Assembly (NCBI GenBank): GCA_964419145.1
Contig: CAYQOM010000001.1
Span: 1-64,000 of the forward strand
Direction of reading: 5' to 3'
Source: UBA2336 sp964419145
Lineage (GTDB): Bacteria > Bacteroidota > Bacteroidia > Cytophagales > Cyclobacteriaceae
DNA: 64,000 nt
Part shown: positions 6,904 through 16,059 of the stretch, one piece after another
Layout of the letters: each line of letters begins with the position of its first letter
Position numbering within the stretch: position 1 is the stretch's first letter
Position numbers and translations under genes: made by a program
Notes under the pieces: generated by a model
Seen by the model: the letters and a program-made list of their open reading frames with translations, nothing else
The model's database searches: none
Told to the model about the DNA's origin: nothing

Positions 6904-9359
6904 TTATCAAAATCCTGATCAAAGCCATTGCGTTCGCCATCACCCTCCTCTTCCTTTTCACCAAACTGCTTCTGATTTATTCTAAACACCAGGCTGGCTG
7001 TAATGGTGGTGAAAGCACGTTGGAATCGATTACGGAAGTAAAAGTCATCACCTTCGTTAACGGATCGGAAAATCCGTGTGTTAAACACATCGCGGACATT
7101 GAGTGAGAAGGTTGCCTTGTTCTTCCAGATATCTTTGGTAAAGCCTAAATCGAGGGTATAGAACGCTTCCCTTCGTCCCTGGGTTGTTTGCTGAGGAGCA
7201 CGGTAAAAAACAGTTGCCTGAAAATTTGTACGCTTACCCAACGTAAACCGGTTACTCACCCGAGAATTCCAAGTGTAGGTATCCCGATCAAATGATTCTC
7301 CCTCATATTCTCCCTCGGTAATGGCCCTGAAAAAATTGGCGTTCCCATTGATGGTCCACCATTTTGTAAAATCCTTACTGACGTTAAACTCAAATCCATA
7401 AAATTGTTCTACGCCCAGATTAGTGGGTATAATAAATGTTGTATCACGAATCGGAGGACGAGTAACTGTAATACGCTCAGTGACATCTGTTGTATAGCGG
7501 TAATAAATTCCACCGTAAAAAGAGTACGTATCGCCATTCGCCAAATATCCGGTTTCATAGGAATCTGTAAATTCAGGATCAAGATCCGGATTACCGATTC
7601 GGATATTTCGTGCATCGGAGAATGAAGAGAATGGATTCAGTGACCAAAAGCCCGGGCGACTCACCCTGCGGCTATAACTTACCTGAACTGAATTGTCGTT
7701 GTTGATATGGTAATTGGCATGAATGCTGGGGAAGAAATTCATGTAAGACTTGTTATTAACAGGTTCATTTCCTCCAATTAACTCAGAAAAGTTTGACAAC
7801 TCGGTTCGTATGTCGGTGTACTCCATGCGCAATCCCAATTCATAGGAAATCTTACCAACATGATTTCCAATCAATGCATAGAGCGCCTGAATATTCTCAT
7901 CATATTGAAAGGTATTTGAGAAGTTACCATAGTTTACCCACTCATTATCATTGATGAATTCCTCTATCGAGTAATCCGTATTGATTTTCCTTATCGTTCC
8001 GCGATATCCTGTTTCAAACTTTCCTTTTCCGCCATTAAACGGATGAATGTAATCCAATTGCAACAGCGTATTTTGTTCCAACTCTTCATTGTATGACCGC
8101 TGCGGGTTCTCCAATTCACCATCTGGGTAAAGATTCAAAATTACGCGTTGGCTAATGGATGATTTCTCAGTTTCCGCATTATTTCGGTATTGACCGTAGA
8201 ATGTGAGCTTCCTTCCTTCCTGATCAAACAACTTCTCATAGCTCAGGGTATACTCTATATTTTTTTCATCCTCAGCTTCGCGATCATTTCGAACAAATTC
8301 ACGACCTAGTTCATCGAACAAATCATAATCACGGTAGGTAATATCGGTGAGGTTCATATTGTCGCCCACATTCACTAAAAAAGCTGCCGTAAGGGTATTC
8401 TTGTCATTGAACATGATATCCGTACCAGCCCGAAATGTGTGTGACCAACCCGTACGCAAAAAGTCGCGCGATGAACGCGAAAAATAGGTGGTGTCATCCG
8501 GTGTAAACTCCTGGTACAAACTTGCCCGACCAGGACGTTCCCGATAATTGGAACTGTAATTCAGAAAGTAATTCATTTTTTTCTTTCTGAAATTCATGGT
8601 GGTGCTGATTCCCGTATTAAGCGGATGCGCAATGTTTCCTTCAATCACCGCATTCAGTCCATCCTGACGTTCTTTCTTTAAGATGATGTTGATGATCCCT
8701 GCATTGCCTTCCGCTTCATAACGGACAGACGGATTGGTAACTACTTCAATCCGTTCAATCATGCTGCCTTGAAGCGCCTGCAAGGCATCAGTACTGGAGA
8801 TGCCCGCTAACCCGGACGGCTTACCGTCAATGAGTATTCTTACGTTCTGACTTCCGCGTAGCGAAACTCCTCCGTCCTGATCAACAACGATGGAAGGAAG
8901 GTTATCCAGAATCTCAACAGCATTTCTTCCTACGTTACTCAAGTCTTCAGATACATTGAAGATGCGCTTATCCAGATCCATTTGCATGAGCGATCGCTCT
9001 GCGCTTACCACAACTTCACTCAATGTTTTCACATCGGCTACCAGCTCTATCTTTCCTAAATCAGTTACTGCTTGCGTATACTGCCTTACCGGTACAATCC
9101 GGTTTTGATACGATACCACCTGCACCAGACCATAATATGAACCCGGTTTGGTGCTGATCTCAAACGCACCATTCATATCGGCAATGCCTCCGGTAATCAA
9201 CGCTGAGTCGGACGAATACAACGAGAAAGTGGCAAACGGAATAGGGTCGGAAGTCTCCTTATCCAGAATACGACCTTTAATGCTGACAGATTGCGCCCAT
9301 CCGCAATTGACAATACCTAAAGCGGCTACAAAGATTAATATAAGCAGGTTTTTCTTCAT
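6900..9359 (-). CDS. TonB-dependent-receptor-like outer-membrane beta-barrel protein with carboxypeptidase-regulatory-like N-terminus
   Basis: An outer-membrane protein of 819 residues when started at the ATG at 9359; upstream in-frame starts would place about 23 residues before the signal peptide (MKKNLLILIFVAALG, cleaved near GWAQS). Domains in order: a carboxypeptidase-regulatory-like beta-sandwich (SIKGRILDKETSDPIPFA, about residues 25-110), a TonB plug ('NAVEILDNLPSIVVDQDGG', SLRGSQNVRILIDGKP, about 140-225) and a large beta-barrel of the OMP_b-brl_3 type. Such proteins import or bind oligopeptides, siderophores or other ligands; no SusD partner lies next to it. The C-terminus is acidic (KEEEGDGERNGFDQDFDN), unlike the aromatic end of classical barrels. 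Confidence 0.85.
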   Translation of the reverse strand: MKKNLLILIFVAALGIVNCGWAQSVSIKGRILDKETSDPIPFATFSLYSSDSALITGGIADMNGAFEISTKPGSYYGLVQVVSYQNRIVPVRQYTQAVTDLGKIELVADVKTLSEVVVSAERSLMQMDLDKRIFNVSEDLSNVGRNAVEILDNLPSIVVDQDGGVSLRGSQNVRILIDGKPSGLAGISSTDALQALQGSMIERIEVVTNPSVRYEAEGNAGIINIILKKERQDGLNAVIEGNIAHPLNTGISTTMNFRKKKMNYFLNYSSNYRERPGRASLYQEFTPDDTTYFSRSSRDFLRTGWSHTFRAGTDIMFNDKNTLTAAFLVNVGDNMNLTDITYRDYDLFDELGREFVRNDREAEDEKNIEYTLSYEKLFDQEGRKLTFYGQYRNNAETEKSSISQRVILNLYPDGELENPQRSYNEELEQNTLLQLDYIHPFNGGKGKFETGYRGTIRKINTDYSIEEFINDNEWVNYGNFSNTFQYDENIQALYALIGNHVGKISYELGLRMEYTDIRTELSNFSELIGGNEPVNNKSYMNFFPSIHANYHINNDNSVQVSYSRRVSRPGFWSLNPFSSFSDARNIRIGNPDLDPEFTDSYETGYLANGDTYSFYGGIYYRYTTDVTERITVTRPPIRDTTFIIPTNLGVEQFYGFEFNVSKDFTKWWTINGNANFFRAITEGEYEGESFDRDTYTWNSRVSNRFTLGKRTNFQATVFYRAPQQTTQGRREAFYTLDLGFTKDIWKNKATFSLNVRDVFNTRIFRSVNEGDDFYFRNRFQRAFTTITASLVFRINQKQFGEKEEEGDGERNGFDQDFDN

Positions 9360-9367
9360 CTGAACTA

Positions 9368-9375
9368 CAAAGATA
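9368..9375 (-). promoter_or_regulatory. Candidate -7 element for the TonB-type barrel gene
   Basis: On the minus strand TATCTTTG matches TAnnTTTG exactly, 8 bp before the chosen ATG. That would leave a very short leader. No good TTTG -33 box was found at the usual distance. Confidence 0.45.
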
Positions 9376-9474
9376 CCTATTAACACTCCCCTAACGTAAA
9401 TGGTTTTATACTTTCTGATAAGCGGCACTATGCCTCCATTAAGTGTTTGTTATCAAATAGTATATTTGAAACCG

Positions 9475-11592
9475 ATGAGAAATTTTGTTTTGGTGATTTT
9501 GGTATTCGCAGTATCCGGTTTGGTTTCTGCGGAGTCTTATAAAAAATATGAAGAGGGTGGAAAGTTTGGCGTAAAGAATGAAAAGGAAGAGATTCTGATT
9601 CCAGCAATTTATGATGCCGTTGGGTGGAGCAATGAAACGTTCACGGTTATCGATCAGGTAACCGGCTATAAACTTAACGACCAATGGGGCCTCATCAGCC
9701 TCTCGAATAAACGAATCACTCAGCCGGAATACTTTTCTGTACTGCCAACCGAAAATAATTTATTGATTGTTACCAAACGTTCAGCGCTGTCGTTCCGAAT
9801 AACTACAGGATGCATGAATACAAAAGGCAAGGTAATCATACCGCTGGAGTATGCCGGCTTGAAAATTTCCGGACTGCGTGCCGTTGTTTACACCCTCAAT
9901 GAAAATCAATTTCGCTACGGACTTATTGATCTTGAAAACAGACTGCTTATTCCGCAAGTCTATAAAAACATCTATCCGATCGGTAGTTTGCGATACGCTG
10001 TACAAAACCGCGAAAACAAAACTGCGTTGTTCACGGAAAACGGAAGACAGGTAACGCCTTTTTCAATCGACAGCCTGTCACAACTCAATAATAACATCGC
10101 CATTATCTATCAGGAAGGAAAGCAAGGTTTAATTAACCGCGATGGAAACATAGTGAAGGAACCGGTGTACCGGGAAATAGCAATTGAAAACAAAACGGTA
10201 AAAGCGCGTTTACCCGATACCTGGAAAATTCTGGATGCACAAAATAAACTCATTCGTGAAATTGAAGCCGACTCACTCCTGCCCCTCGGAGATGACAGAC
10301 TGAAAATGACCAACGCTTTTGGTAGCCAATTGTGGGACACGCAGTTTACTCCGATCATACAAACTTACTTCACACAGCTAAATCAGTTTCATGATAATGA
10401 AATACTTTTCCGTGTAGGAGAGAGATGGGGCGTACTCAATCGTGACGGAGTTGTGATTCTACCTGCGGAATATGATCGGATCATTATGGATGATAACCAC
10501 TTTCTGGTCTCGAAACACCTTCCAGGAAAACAATGGTGGATTTTGCACGACAAAAACGGAAAGGCCCTGACGAGCAAAGCTTACGAACGGATAGATAAAT
10601 TTAACGGAACATTTTTCCCCGTTCAGAAAAATGGTTTTTATGGAGGCCTTAATCTACAAGGAAAGGAAATAATCGCGTGTGTATTCGATAGCATTGCAAG
10701 CACCTACCAAAACCTTGTTGCTGTAAAGTTTAAAGGGCAATATGGCATTATGGATACCGATGAACGCTGGATCGTTACCCCACAACCCAACCCAATCGCC
10801 TTGCTTAACGCTGAACGGTATTTTGAAAAGTCGGGCAACCTTACTTTTCTAAAATCAATCACCGGAGAAATTATATACTTCACCACCAATCCACTTAGCA
10901 TTGAAAACGATAAGCTGATCGAAACTATTTCTTCAGGCGGAAAATGGACAATCAATTTTGATGGCCAAATTATTCATCGCGAACAACCGCATGCTGAGCG
11001 ATCAGAAGAAATATATCCATCAAGCGAAGGATATCGCGGACTGAAGAAAAATGGACGCTATGGATTTATTGATGACCAAGGGCGTTTACGCATTGCTAAC
11101 CGGTATGAGGGCATTCAACTCTTTAGTGAAGGATTGGCTGCGGTAAAAATCAGGGGTAAGTGGGGATACCTGAATAAAGAAGATAAAATTGTGGTGCAAC
11201 CTGTTTATGAAGAAGTCTCTCCATTTAATAAAGGCTATGCGGTGGTTAAGCAAAATGGCAAATACGGACTTATTTATAGCACTGGAAAAATTGCACTGGA
11301 AGTTCGCTACGATAAAATTGAACTTCAGGAGAATGGTCGCATAAAAATTTTCATAGGAGATCAGATCGGTTTGACTGATGGTGGTGGCAATGTCTTACTA
11401 CAACCGAAATATGAATCCGTTGAAGACCTGAACAACGGTTATGTAATCGTAAAGCAACATGAAAAGTTTGGATTGGTAACTTTGCAGGGCATCAGTACCA
11501 TTCCTATTCAATACGATACGTTGTTGTTTGAAAAAAATCAGCAGGTCTACCTGGCGCTTAAGAAAAATGAATTTCAGGAATTGAAATTCTGA
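9475..11592 (+). CDS. WG-repeat protein, secreted
   Basis: A 705-residue protein with a signal peptide (MRNFVLVILVFAVSGLVSAES). The ATG at 9475 is preferred to in-frame starts further upstream because it gives this signal directly. The remainder is built from roughly 14 WG (KWG) beta repeats of the form 'G-aromatic-G-hydrophobic ... G ... P-x-Y-D/E', e.g. GKWGYLNKEDKIVVQPVYEEV-type units. The repeats are clearest from about residue 520 to the end and more degenerate in the middle. WG-repeat proteins are abundant in Bacteroidota, but their function is generally unknown; a surface binding role is plausible. TATATTTG (9461-9468) just before the ATG fits a -7 element and would make the mRNA nearly leaderless. 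Confidence 0.8.
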   Translation: MRNFVLVILVFAVSGLVSAESYKKYEEGGKFGVKNEKEEILIPAIYDAVGWSNETFTVIDQVTGYKLNDQWGLISLSNKRITQPEYFSVLPTENNLLIVTKRSALSFRITTGCMNTKGKVIIPLEYAGLKISGLRAVVYTLNENQFRYGLIDLENRLLIPQVYKNIYPIGSLRYAVQNRENKTALFTENGRQVTPFSIDSLSQLNNNIAIIYQEGKQGLINRDGNIVKEPVYREIAIENKTVKARLPDTWKILDAQNKLIREIEADSLLPLGDDRLKMTNAFGSQLWDTQFTPIIQTYFTQLNQFHDNEILFRVGERWGVLNRDGVVILPAEYDRIIMDDNHFLVSKHLPGKQWWILHDKNGKALTSKAYERIDKFNGTFFPVQKNGFYGGLNLQGKEIIACVFDSIASTYQNLVAVKFKGQYGIMDTDERWIVTPQPNPIALLNAERYFEKSGNLTFLKSITGEIIYFTTNPLSIENDKLIETISSGGKWTINFDGQIIHREQPHAERSEEIYPSSEGYRGLKKNGRYGFIDDQGRLRIANRYEGIQLFSEGLAAVKIRGKWGYLNKEDKIVVQPVYEEVSPFNKGYAVVKQNGKYGLIYSTGKIALEVRYDKIELQENGRIKIFIGDQIGLTDGGGNVLLQPKYESVEDLNNGYVIVKQHEKFGLVTLQGISTIPIQYDTLLFEKNQQVYLALKKNEFQELKF

Positions 11593-11614
11593 AATAAGGA
11601 TTCAAATAAAAATA

Positions 11615-11643
11615 AAAATGCCGGACATCGCCCGGCATTTTTT
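11615..11643. terminator. Bidirectional terminator
   Basis: AAAATGCCGG (11615-11624) pairs with CCGGCATTTT (11632-11641) around a 7-nt loop, with A-rich and T-rich flanks. It lies between the convergent WG-repeat gene and floA. The stem is identical to that at 1884-1911. Confidence 0.8.
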
Positions 11644-11662
11644 GTATGATCGTTAAGTCAAA

Positions 11663-12661
11663 TCAGTCTTTCTTTGGAGCGTTGCTCGGACCTTTTCCAG
11701 AATCAGAAATTGATTGGCGCATACCCGTATCAGCCTGAATGTTTTGCATGCGGTAATAATCCATTACACCCAGGTTTCCTTTTACAAACGACTCAGCAAT
11801 GGCTTTAGGAATTTCAGCTTCGGCTAAAATTACTTTCGCACGGGCTTCCTGCGCTTTTGCTTTCATCTCTTGCTCTTCAGCAACCGCCATCGCCCTGCGC
11901 TCTTCCGCTTTTGCTTCGGCTACTTTTAAGTCGGCTGATGCCTGATCGATTTGCAGTTTGGCACCAATGTTTGCGCCAACATCTACATCGGCAATATCAA
12001 TGGAAAGAATTTGAAAAGCCGTGCCGGCATCCAATCCACGTGATAAAACAACTTTTGAAATCTTATCCGGGTTTTCCAACACTTCCTTATGCGATTTTGC
12101 CGAACCGATTGCCGTTACAATACCTTCACCCACACGGGCAAGAATGGTATCTTCACCGGCACCACCCACCAACTGCTGTATAGCTGCCCGCACCGTTACC
12201 CGCGCAATGGCGATAAGCTGAATACCATCTGCAGCAACCGCAGCAACTTTAGGTGTGGTAATCACTTTTGGATTTACCGAAATTTGTACGGCCTGAAACA
12301 CATCACGACCAGCGAGATCAATTGCCGTTGCCTGTTTAAAGTCAAGGTGAATATTTGCTTTTTCTGCGGAGATAAGTGCACGAATTACATTGGGCACGTT
12401 ACCACCGGCCAGGTAGTGCGTTTCCAGTTCGGTGGAAGTCAGCTTTAAACCAGCCTTTGTTGCTGTAATTAATGACTCAACAATAACGCGTGGCGGAACT
12501 TTACGAATGCGCATGAATACCAGTTCGAACAAACCCACACGAACACCGCTGAAGAGTGCGGTAATCCAGAGGTTGATCGGAACGAAATAGAGGAAAACAA
12601 AAAATAGAATTATAGATGCAAAAACAACTATAAGGAGCATGGTACCACTCAGTTCTGCCAT
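11663..12661 (-). CDS. floA: Flotillin-like protein FloA
   Basis: A 332-residue SPFH-family protein that scaffolds ordered membrane microdomains. One N-terminal membrane segment (about residues 5-35) is followed by the family's 'MRIRKVPPRVIVESLITA' region, the SPFH core ('AIDLAGRDVFQAVQISVNP', 'VSTRGLDAGTAFQILSIDIAD'-like segment) and an Ala/Glu/Lys-rich coiled coil ('KAEERRAMAVAEEQEMKA') ending in a short flexible tail. Length matches FloA proteins. It follows nfeD on the same strand after 12 bp; NfeD-like proteins are the known genomic and functional partners of flotillins. Confidence 0.95.
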   Translation of the reverse strand: MAELSGTMLLIVVFASIILFFVFLYFVPINLWITALFSGVRVGLFELVFMRIRKVPPRVIVESLITATKAGLKLTSTELETHYLAGGNVPNVIRALISAEKANIHLDFKQATAIDLAGRDVFQAVQISVNPKVITTPKVAAVAADGIQLIAIARVTVRAAIQQLVGGAGEDTILARVGEGIVTAIGSAKSHKEVLENPDKISKVVLSRGLDAGTAFQILSIDIADVDVGANIGAKLQIDQASADLKVAEAKAEERRAMAVAEEQEMKAKAQEARAKVILAEAEIPKAIAESFVKGNLGVMDYYRMQNIQADTGMRQSISDSGKGPSNAPKKD

Positions 12662-12673
12662 ATTGATTTATGT

Positions 12674-13144
12674 TTAAATAATGGGTTCTACTAAAATATC
12701 GTTGGGTTGAACGTGAACAACTTTCACGGCTGTACCTGCTGCAAGATAATCGCCCGAGGTTTTAACTTCAACCATTTTACCATCGAATTCGGCTGTGCCC
12801 ATGGGCCGCAAAGCCGATACGGCTACGCCCTCCATTCCCACTTTCAAATCGGCATTGGCGCCTTCGTTTACCCTACTGTCTATACTGGTTTTAAGCGAGA
12901 ATTTTTTCCAGGCTCCCTTTCGAAAACTATAATACAAGGCTCCTGCCAAAAACAAGCCAGTGCCCAACAGCACATACGATCCACCCTCACGGCCAAATTC
13001 ACCATAACTTACCACCACGCCAATAACGGTAAACGCCAATCCCAATAACCCAACCACGGTGGTACCCGGTATAAACACCACTTCAACAATTATCAGTACA
13101 ACACCTGCCAGAATTAAGGCAGCAATGGCTAACCACATGATCAT
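12674..13144 (-). CDS. NfeD-like membrane protein, flotillin partner
   Basis: A 156-residue membrane protein with two or three N-terminal transmembrane segments (about residues 3-75; note PGTTVVGLLGLAFTVIGVVVS) and a C-terminal OB-fold domain of the NfeD type ('DLKVGMEGVAVSALRPMG', 'ALRPMGTAEFDGKMVEV', VEPII at the end). It lacks the ClpP-like protease domain of long NfeD proteins, so it is a short NfeD. It precedes floA in the same operon, the standard arrangement. The ORF opens with two nearby ATGs (13144 and 13138); the first is used here. Confidence 0.88.
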   Translation of the reverse strand: MIMWLAIAALILAGVVLIIVEVVFIPGTTVVGLLGLAFTVIGVVVSYGEFGREGGSYVLLGTGLFLAGALYYSFRKGAWKKFSLKTSIDSRVNEGANADLKVGMEGVAVSALRPMGTAEFDGKMVEVKTSGDYLAAGTAVKVVHVQPNDILVEPII

Positions 13145-13164
13145 TCAGTAAATTCGAAAGGAAT

Positions 13165-13172
13165 CAAAAGTA
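13165..13172 (-). promoter_or_regulatory. Candidate -7 element for the nfeD-floA operon
   Basis: Minus strand TACTTTTG matches TAnnTTTG exactly, 20 bp before the nfeD start. The expected -33 position falls inside the proS terminator hairpin and has no clear TTTG. Confidence 0.45.
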
Positions 13173-13173
13173 C

Positions 13174-13207
13174 AAAAGAAAGGGTGACCTCCGTGCGGAA
13201 ATCACCC
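13174..13207 (-). terminator. Intrinsic terminator of proS
   Basis: On the minus strand GGGTGA and TCACCC (13202-13207 with 13182-13187) form a stem with an inner CCG/CGG pairing, followed at once by TTTCTTTT. This is a normal Rho-independent terminator placed 24 bp after the proS stop codon. Confidence 0.7.
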
Positions 13208-13230
13208 GATTAATTTATTGACTAATTTCT

Positions 13231-14709
13231 TTAATAAGCGCGGGCAAACAACACCCTACGGGAAGAAGGCTTTCCGCTGTAAACACAAGCACCTTGTTCT
13301 TCGGTTGCATCCAATGGAATGCAACGGATGGTAGCCTTGGTTTGCTCCTTGATAGCCGCCTCTGTTTCTTTTGTGCCATCCCAATGGGCCAGTACAAATC
13401 CTCCTTTTTCATCCAGCACACGCTTGAAATCTTCAAAAGAATCCGCCTTAGTAATTAAGCTGTCGCGGAACGACTTAGCCTTTTGAAAAATAGTATTTTG
13501 GATATCCTCCAGCAAGGCAGGGATTTTCGTCTCTACTTCCTCCAGCTTCATCACTTGCTTTTCCTTGGTATCGCGTCTGGCCACTTCAACGGTTCCGTTT
13601 TCCAAATCGCGCGGTCCAATCGCCAAACGAACAGGTACACCTTTCAATTCCCACTCGGCAAACTTAAACCCGGGTTTGTGCGTATCGCGGTTATCGAACT
13701 TCACAGAAAGACCTTGCTTGCGTAGTGCCGCAGACAGTTCATCTACTTTCGTAGTAATTTTTGTTAATTCCTCTTCGCTTCTGAAAATCGGAACGATCAC
13801 TACATGAATCGGTGCCAACTTAGGAGGCAGCACCAATCCATCGTCATCCGAATGCGCCATAATCAGCGCGCCCATCAAACGCGTGCTCACACCCCACGAT
13901 GTTCCCCACACGTAATCAAGCTTGCCATCTTTACCAGTAAACTGAACATTGAAGGCATTGGCAAAATTTTGTCCGAGGAAGTGTGATGTTCCAGCCTGCA
14001 GCGCTTTTCCATCCTGCATCATCGCCTCAATGCAATACGTATCAACGGCACCCGGAAATTTCTCGCCTTCCGATTTCTTGCCTTTGATTACAGGCATCGC
14101 CATAAACTCTTCCGCGAAAGCGGCATAAACACCTAACATCTGAATAGTTTCTTTCACAGCTTCATCGGCTGTGGCATGAGCGGTGTGGCCCTCCTGCCAA
14201 AGAAATTCTGCCGTGCGTAAAAACAAACGCGTGCGCATTTCCCAACGCACCACGTTAGCCCATTGATTGATCAATATGGGTAAGTCGCGATACGATTGAA
14301 TCCATTTTTTATATGTATTCCAGATGATGGCTTCACTGGTTGGACGCACCACCAGTTCCTCCTCCAGTTTTGCCTCCGGATCAACAATCAGCTTTCCTTT
14401 TGTATTCGGATCATTCTTTAACCGATAGTGCGTTACAATGGCACATTCCTTGGCAAAACCTTCCGCATTTTGCTCTTCAGCTTCGAACATGCTCTTCGGT
14501 ACGAACAACGGAAAATACGCATTTACGTGCCCGGTGTCTTTAAACATCTTGTCGAGTGCTTGTTGCATTTTTTCCCAAATGCTGTAGCCATACGGCTTAA
14601 TCACCATACACCCGCGAACATCGGAATGCTCTGCCAGATCGGCCTTTTTTACTAACTCATTGTACCACAGCGAGTAATCTTCACTGCGCGATGGAATTTC
14701 CTTTCCCAT
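13231..14709 (-). CDS. proS: Prolyl-tRNA synthetase (archaeal/eukaryotic-type)
   Basis: Charges tRNA-Pro with proline in the cytoplasm. At 492 residues with an early 'RGCMVIKPYGYSIWE' motif 1 region, 'RPTSEAIIWNTYKKWI', 'RWEMRTRLFLRTAEFLWQEG' (motif 2) and the GTSHFLGQNFANAF segment, it is the short ProRS type without the bacterial editing insertion. The C-terminal part has the anticodon-binding domain (PIHVVIVPIF) and the extra zinc-type domain, ending in a conserved Tyr (FARAY). This type is common in Bacteroidota. The start codon follows a TATATTTG promoter element, and the gene appears to be transcribed alone. Confidence 0.97.
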   Translation of the reverse strand: MGKEIPSRSEDYSLWYNELVKKADLAEHSDVRGCMVIKPYGYSIWEKMQQALDKMFKDTGHVNAYFPLFVPKSMFEAEEQNAEGFAKECAIVTHYRLKNDPNTKGKLIVDPEAKLEEELVVRPTSEAIIWNTYKKWIQSYRDLPILINQWANVVRWEMRTRLFLRTAEFLWQEGHTAHATADEAVKETIQMLGVYAAFAEEFMAMPVIKGKKSEGEKFPGAVDTYCIEAMMQDGKALQAGTSHFLGQNFANAFNVQFTGKDGKLDYVWGTSWGVSTRLMGALIMAHSDDDGLVLPPKLAPIHVVIVPIFRSEEELTKITTKVDELSAALRKQGLSVKFDNRDTHKPGFKFAEWELKGVPVRLAIGPRDLENGTVEVARRDTKEKQVMKLEEVETKIPALLEDIQNTIFQKAKSFRDSLITKADSFEDFKRVLDEKGGFVLAHWDGTKETEAAIKEQTKATIRCIPLDATEEQGACVYSGKPSSRRVLFARAY

Positions 14710-14740
14710 GTTGGTATAATTCTTGTTCTAATTTAAGGAG

Positions 14741-14748
14741 CAAATATA
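14741..14748 (-). promoter_or_regulatory. Candidate -7 element for proS
   Basis: Minus strand TATATTTG is an exact TAnnTTTG match, 31 bp before the proS start. The -33 box is weak. Confidence 0.5.
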
Positions 14749-14825
14749 CGGCAGATAAGACCCTGAAGATGCCGCCAACGCATTTTTAACGGAATTAATG
14801 CCCGGAAATTCGTACTTTTAGTGAA

Positions 14826-14833
14826 TACTTTTG
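14826..14833 (+). promoter_or_regulatory. Candidate -7 element for the Trp-rich protein
   Basis: TACTTTTG matches TAnnTTTG exactly, 46 bp upstream of the ATG at 14880, giving a leader of about 40 nt. TTCG 13 bp upstream is a poor -33 candidate. Confidence 0.5.
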
Positions 14834-14879
14834 CCGCTTTTAAACGTTAGTTAAATAAACGGATCTAAACACCACGATT

Positions 14880-16040
14880 ATGAAAACGAAACTGATTTTA
14901 GGGTTGACCATGCTAACGGGTGTGGCGGCTATCGCTCAGGAGAATGATGATCTGTACTTTCGTTCGAAAGACCGTGAGAAGTTAGAGGCTGTTCGGGCAA
15001 CCGAGCAGACTTACGTTTCCAATTACGATAACTTCAAAAAGAAGCATTTCAACGAGCCTACTGAGTTGGATGAATATACCAATCCAACTGATAGCTATTC
15101 TGCTCGTAACGTAAACCCGGAGTACATTTCCCGTTCGTATTCTGATCAGGTGAGCGAAGATGAAGCAAACTATTTTGTGGAAGGCTACACACCCGCCACA
15201 AATAATTTCAATTATAATCCAGGCTACTACTATAACGGTTTCAACAATAACGCTGGCTGGAACAGCTGGTACGGACCTCAGTTTTATAATACCTGGGGCT
15301 CACCGTACGGGTGGAATGATCCTTGGATGAATGCCGGTTGGGGTGGTAATCGTTGGATGAACCCGTACTGGGGTAATCGCTGGGGAAGCGGATGGTCGCT
15401 TTCAGCCAGTTACTTCTGGGGTAATTCTTGGGGAAATAGTTGGGGCAATAACTGGGGTTGGGGATGGAATGATCCGTTCTGGAATCCTTACAACAGTTGG
15501 GGATCATCCTGGTCATATTGGAACAACGGCTGGTACCGCCCTACAACCGTGGTTGTAGTGGGGGGCGATGGCAACCGCCCGAATTACGGCAAACGTCCTA
15601 CCCGCAGCTCAGCTGGTGTTGGAGAAGTATCCAATGCTTATGTGCGCCCGAGTCGTTCAAATAGCAATGTGGATTCCGGTAATGGTGATACCGGTGGCCG
15701 AAATAAAACTTCGAATGATTATTATGTTCGCCCGAGCCGGAGAACAACAACGAATACATCCGGATACAGCAACTCCAATTCTTCATCGAACTGGAATAAC
15801 TCGAACTCTACCATACGTCAGAGTCGCTCATCCACTTTTAATAATTCGGGATACTCCCCTTCAAGAAGTTCGGGTAATAACAATAACAGTGGCTATTCTC
15901 CGAGCCGTAGCTCTGGAAATAGCAACAGTTATTCACCTTCCCGAAGTTCAGGAAGTAGTGGTGGGAACACACCAAGTCGAAGCTCTGGCAGTAGCGGAAG
16001 CAGTGGATCTTCATCCAGACCTTCGCGAGGCGGGAATTAA
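14880..16040 (+). CDS. Secreted low-complexity protein, Trp/Asn/Gly-rich with PSRSSG repeats; function unknown
   Basis: A 386-residue protein I do not recognise at family level. It has a signal peptide (MKTKLILGLTMLTGVAAIAQ). Residues about 20-115 are of ordinary composition and acidic. Residues about 120-220 are extreme: 21 tryptophans in about 100 residues, mostly in WG, WN and SWG units with Asn and Gly between. A short VVVVGGDG strand follows, then a Ser/Arg/Asn-rich tail in which PSRSSG occurs four times, with related RPSRS and PSRRT units further upstream. Codons differ between the repeat copies, so the repeats are not recent. It has no T9SS sorting domain. A FadL-like porin gene begins 19 bp after its stop, suggesting co-expression. 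It may be a surface or matrix protein, but that is only inference. Confidence 0.75.
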   Translation: MKTKLILGLTMLTGVAAIAQENDDLYFRSKDREKLEAVRATEQTYVSNYDNFKKKHFNEPTELDEYTNPTDSYSARNVNPEYISRSYSDQVSEDEANYFVEGYTPATNNFNYNPGYYYNGFNNNAGWNSWYGPQFYNTWGSPYGWNDPWMNAGWGGNRWMNPYWGNRWGSGWSLSASYFWGNSWGNSWGNNWGWGWNDPFWNPYNSWGSSWSYWNNGWYRPTTVVVVGGDGNRPNYGKRPTRSSAGVGEVSNAYVRPSRSNSNVDSGNGDTGGRNKTSNDYYVRPSRRTTTNTSGYSNSNSSSNWNNSNSTIRQSRSSTFNNSGYSPSRSSGNNNNSGYSPSRSSGNSNSYSPSRSSGSSGGNTPSRSSGSSGSSGSSSRPSRGGN

Positions 16041-16059
16041 TTAACCATAACATTTGGGT

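Noticed and set aside
15568..16044. 158-residue frame inside the Trp-rich gene
   Set aside because: It is a shadow of the repetitive codons in another frame; the signal peptide and start belong to the 14880-16040 frame.
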